Assembly (NCBI GenBank): GCA_036399695.1
Contig: DASWMP010000075.1
Location: 1 to 22,733 of the forward strand
Reading direction: 5' to 3'
Origin: DASVEE01 sp036399695
GTDB lineage: Bacteria; Acidobacteriota; Thermoanaerobaculia; Gp7-AA8
Length of the DNA stretch: 22,733 nucleotides
Both the position numbers and the translations under genes were made by a program. Within the stretch, counting starts at the first letter, position 1; each line of letters opens with the position of its first letter. This document shows positions 21,494-22,733 of the stretch, one piece after another. Under the pieces are notes generated by a model that did no database searches, was not told the origin of the DNA, and saw only the letters and a program-made list of their open reading frames with translations.

Positions 21494-22411
21494 TCACGCG
21501 AACTTCACCACGTTGTCGAACGCCTGCCCGAAGTAGAGCTCGTAGCTGTCCCGCTCCACGTACCCGAGGTGCGGCGTGCAGAGGACGTTGTCCATGTGCA
21601 GCAGCGGGTGCGTGAGCGTGGGCTCGTCCTCGTACACGTCGACCGCGGCGAAGCCGGGACGACCCGCGCGCAACGCCGCTTCGAGCGCGCCGGTTTCGAT
21701 CAACTCCGCGCGGCTGGTGTTGACGAGGAGGGCGTCGGGCTTCATCACGGCGAGGTGCTGTGCGGTGACTATGCCACGCGTCTCGGGCGTGAGCCGGAGG
21801 TGCAGCGAGAGGACGTCGGCGGCGGCGAAGAACGTTTCCACGCTCTCGGCGAACGTGTGCCCATCGGCCAGGGCCCGCTCGCGCGATCCTTCTCTTCCCC
21901 ATGCCACGACGTGCATCCCGAAGGCGCGCCCGTAGCCGGCGACGAGTGAGCCGATCTTGCCGTAGCCCCAGATGCCGAGCGTGCGCCCGCGCAGCGATCG
22001 TCCGAGCGTCGTCTGCCAGTGGCCGGCGCGCAGCCGCGCCGCTTCGAGCGCCACGACCCGCGACGACGCCAGCACCAGCGCCCAGGTCAGCTCCGCCGGC
22101 GCATACGGCGACCCCGTCCCGGTCACGACCTGCACGCCGCGGCGCTCGCACGCCTCCACGTCGATGTGCGCCGTCCCCTTCCCGGTCTGGCTGATCACCT
22201 TCAGCCCGGGCAGGCGCGCCAGCAGGGCGTCGTCGATGGAGGTGCGCTCGCGGATCAGCACGAGAGCATCCGCATCGCGAAAGCGCTCCGCGAGCGCGTC
22301 GGCGCCGGTGACGCTGTCGTTGTAGATGGTGACGGTGTGGCCGGAAAGCTTCAGGAAGCAGTCCAGATGGCGGACCGCATCCTGGTAGTCGTCGGGGATG
22401 ACGATGTGCAT
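21494..22411 (-). CDS. D-2-hydroxyacid dehydrogenase family protein
   Basis: 305 aa, cytoplasmic, NAD(P)-dependent. The N-terminal MHIVIPDDYQ fits the native start of this family. The Rossmann fingerprint is GIWGYGKIG (G149, G151, G154). The catalytic set is R234 (LLVNTSRAELIE), E263 (DVYEDEP) and H281 (CTPHLGYVE). The reaction is reversible reduction of a 2-oxo acid to a D-2-hydroxy acid, or the related phosphoglycerate-type reaction; the substrate is not readable. Length is slightly below the usual 310-340 aa. The ATG lies only 8 nt after the encoded CCA of tRNA-Lys on the same strand, leaving no room for a promoter or ribosome site. The open frame runs on to 22717 across the tRNA, but that extension is not protein-like. 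Confidence 0.92.
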   Translation of the reverse strand: MHIVIPDDYQDAVRHLDCFLKLSGHTVTIYNDSVTGADALAERFRDADALVLIRERTSIDDALLARLPGLKVISQTGKGTAHIDVEACERRGVQVVTGTGSPYAPAELTWALVLASSRVVALEAARLRAGHWQTTLGRSLRGRTLGIWGYGKIGSLVAGYGRAFGMHVVAWGREGSRERALADGHTFAESVETFFAAADVLSLHLRLTPETRGIVTAQHLAVMKPDALLVNTSRAELIETGALEAALRAGRPGFAAVDVYEDEPTLTHPLLHMDNVLCTPHLGYVERDSYELYFGQAFDNVVKFA

Positions 22412-22419
22412 GACAGGTA

Positions 22420-22494
22420 TGGTGAGCCCGGTAGGGATCGAACCTACGACCAATTGGTTAAAAGCCAACTGCTCTACCACTGAGCTACGGGCCC
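22420..22494 (-). tRNA. tRNA-Lys (anticodon UUU)
   Basis: On the minus strand a full cloverleaf can be drawn: acceptor GGGCCCG / CGGGCTC (one G-U), D-arm GCTC-AGTGGTA-GAGC, anticodon arm GTTGG-CTTTTAA-CCAAT with TTT at positions 34-36, variable TGGTC, and T-arm GTAGG-TTCGATC-CCTAC. The discriminator is A and CCA is encoded (22420-22422). It is the last element before the dehydrogenase gene, 8 nt upstream of that start codon. No strong promoter is evident just upstream; TACTTA about 20 nt before the 5' end is a weak -10 candidate. Confidence 0.95.
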
Positions 22495-22613
22495 GTGCAG
22501 CGCAAGCGGTTAAGTACCGCCATGGGACGGTTATTCCACCACAGGTGGGTGGCTGGGGGGAAGCGGTGGCCGGTACGACGCTTCTAAGGAAACGTTCGAC
22601 GACGCGGAGCGTC

Positions 22614-22732
22614 TGGAGCGCCGGCATCCTGCCGGCTGGAGCGCCGGCATCTTGCCGGCGTGTCCGCTTGACCGTGATGCAAAGGCGCCGGCTGGAAGCC
22701 GGCGGACCAGCCGGCAAGATGCCGGCGCTCCA
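22614..22732. repeat. REP-like GCCGGC palindromes
   Basis: A 23-nt unit TGGAGCGCCGGCATCYTGCC-GGC occurs twice head to tail (22614-22636 and 22637-22659) and once inverted and exact (22710-22732). Between them is another palindrome, GCCGGC-TGGAA-GCCGGC (22687-22703). Each unit is itself a hairpin (GCCGGCA / TGCCGGC type), and the outer copies face each other. The arrangement is that of REP/BIME elements. It lies upstream of the tRNA, has no gene, and may continue past the right edge of the window. Confidence 0.85.
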
Positions 22733-22733
22733 A

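Noticed and set aside
22412..22717. Upstream extension of the dehydrogenase frame to 22717
   Set aside because: It would run through tRNA-Lys and REP repeats, and homologous proteins begin at the MHIVIPDDYQ-type segment.

Overview
The window is high-GC DNA with long open antisense frames, typical of a high-GC3 bacterium. Four things point to a free-living, signalling-rich, Gram-negative-type soil or sediment bacterium: a lipobox lipoprotein, giant secreted Ig-like and LVIVD-repeat proteins, a Tat-exported vanadium haloperoxidase and a dense two-component/diguanylate cyclase cluster. Acidobacteriota is my best guess, but this is an inference from gene style and repeat families; no rRNA or marker gene is present.

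Layout. Positions 1-12124 read on the plus strand: a palindromic repeat, a small lipoprotein (199-774), then a tightly packed three-gene block (953-12124) whose products all carry export signals. The first is a 1630-aa chain of Ig-like and bacterial Ig modules ending in a lysozyme/lytic-transglycosylase-like domain. The second is a 1553-aa protein with Ca-binding Asp-rich repeats, Ig modules and two blocks of LVIVD repeats. The third is a Tat-dependent vanadium haloperoxidase that overlaps the second by 4 nt. Everything after about 12236 reads on the minus strand. A repeat-built hairpin separates the convergent haloperoxidase and SRPBCC genes. Next come two hairpin terminators, a histidine phosphatase translationally coupled to an unknown helical protein, and a signalling block.

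The signalling block has two parts separated by a 434-nt island of nested inverted repeats. Upstream in transcription order is a four-PAS hybrid histidine kinase (18311-21013) followed 9 nt later by an OmpR/PhoB-type regulator (17612-18301). Downstream are a soluble GAF histidine kinase (15966-17177), a stand-alone receiver (15555-15920) and an Hpt-REC-REC-GGDEF diguanylate cyclase with an intact I-site (13956-15551). The likely output is c-di-GMP plus transcriptional control.

The right end holds a four-TM EamA-like protein, a D-2-hydroxyacid dehydrogenase and, only 8 nt upstream of the dehydrogenase start, a tRNA-Lys(UUU) with encoded CCA. The last 120 nt are REP-like GCCGGC palindromes. The most interesting elements are the exported three-gene block at 953-12124, above all the unsuspected cell-wall-hydrolase-like tail on the first giant protein, and the repeat island at 17221-17613.
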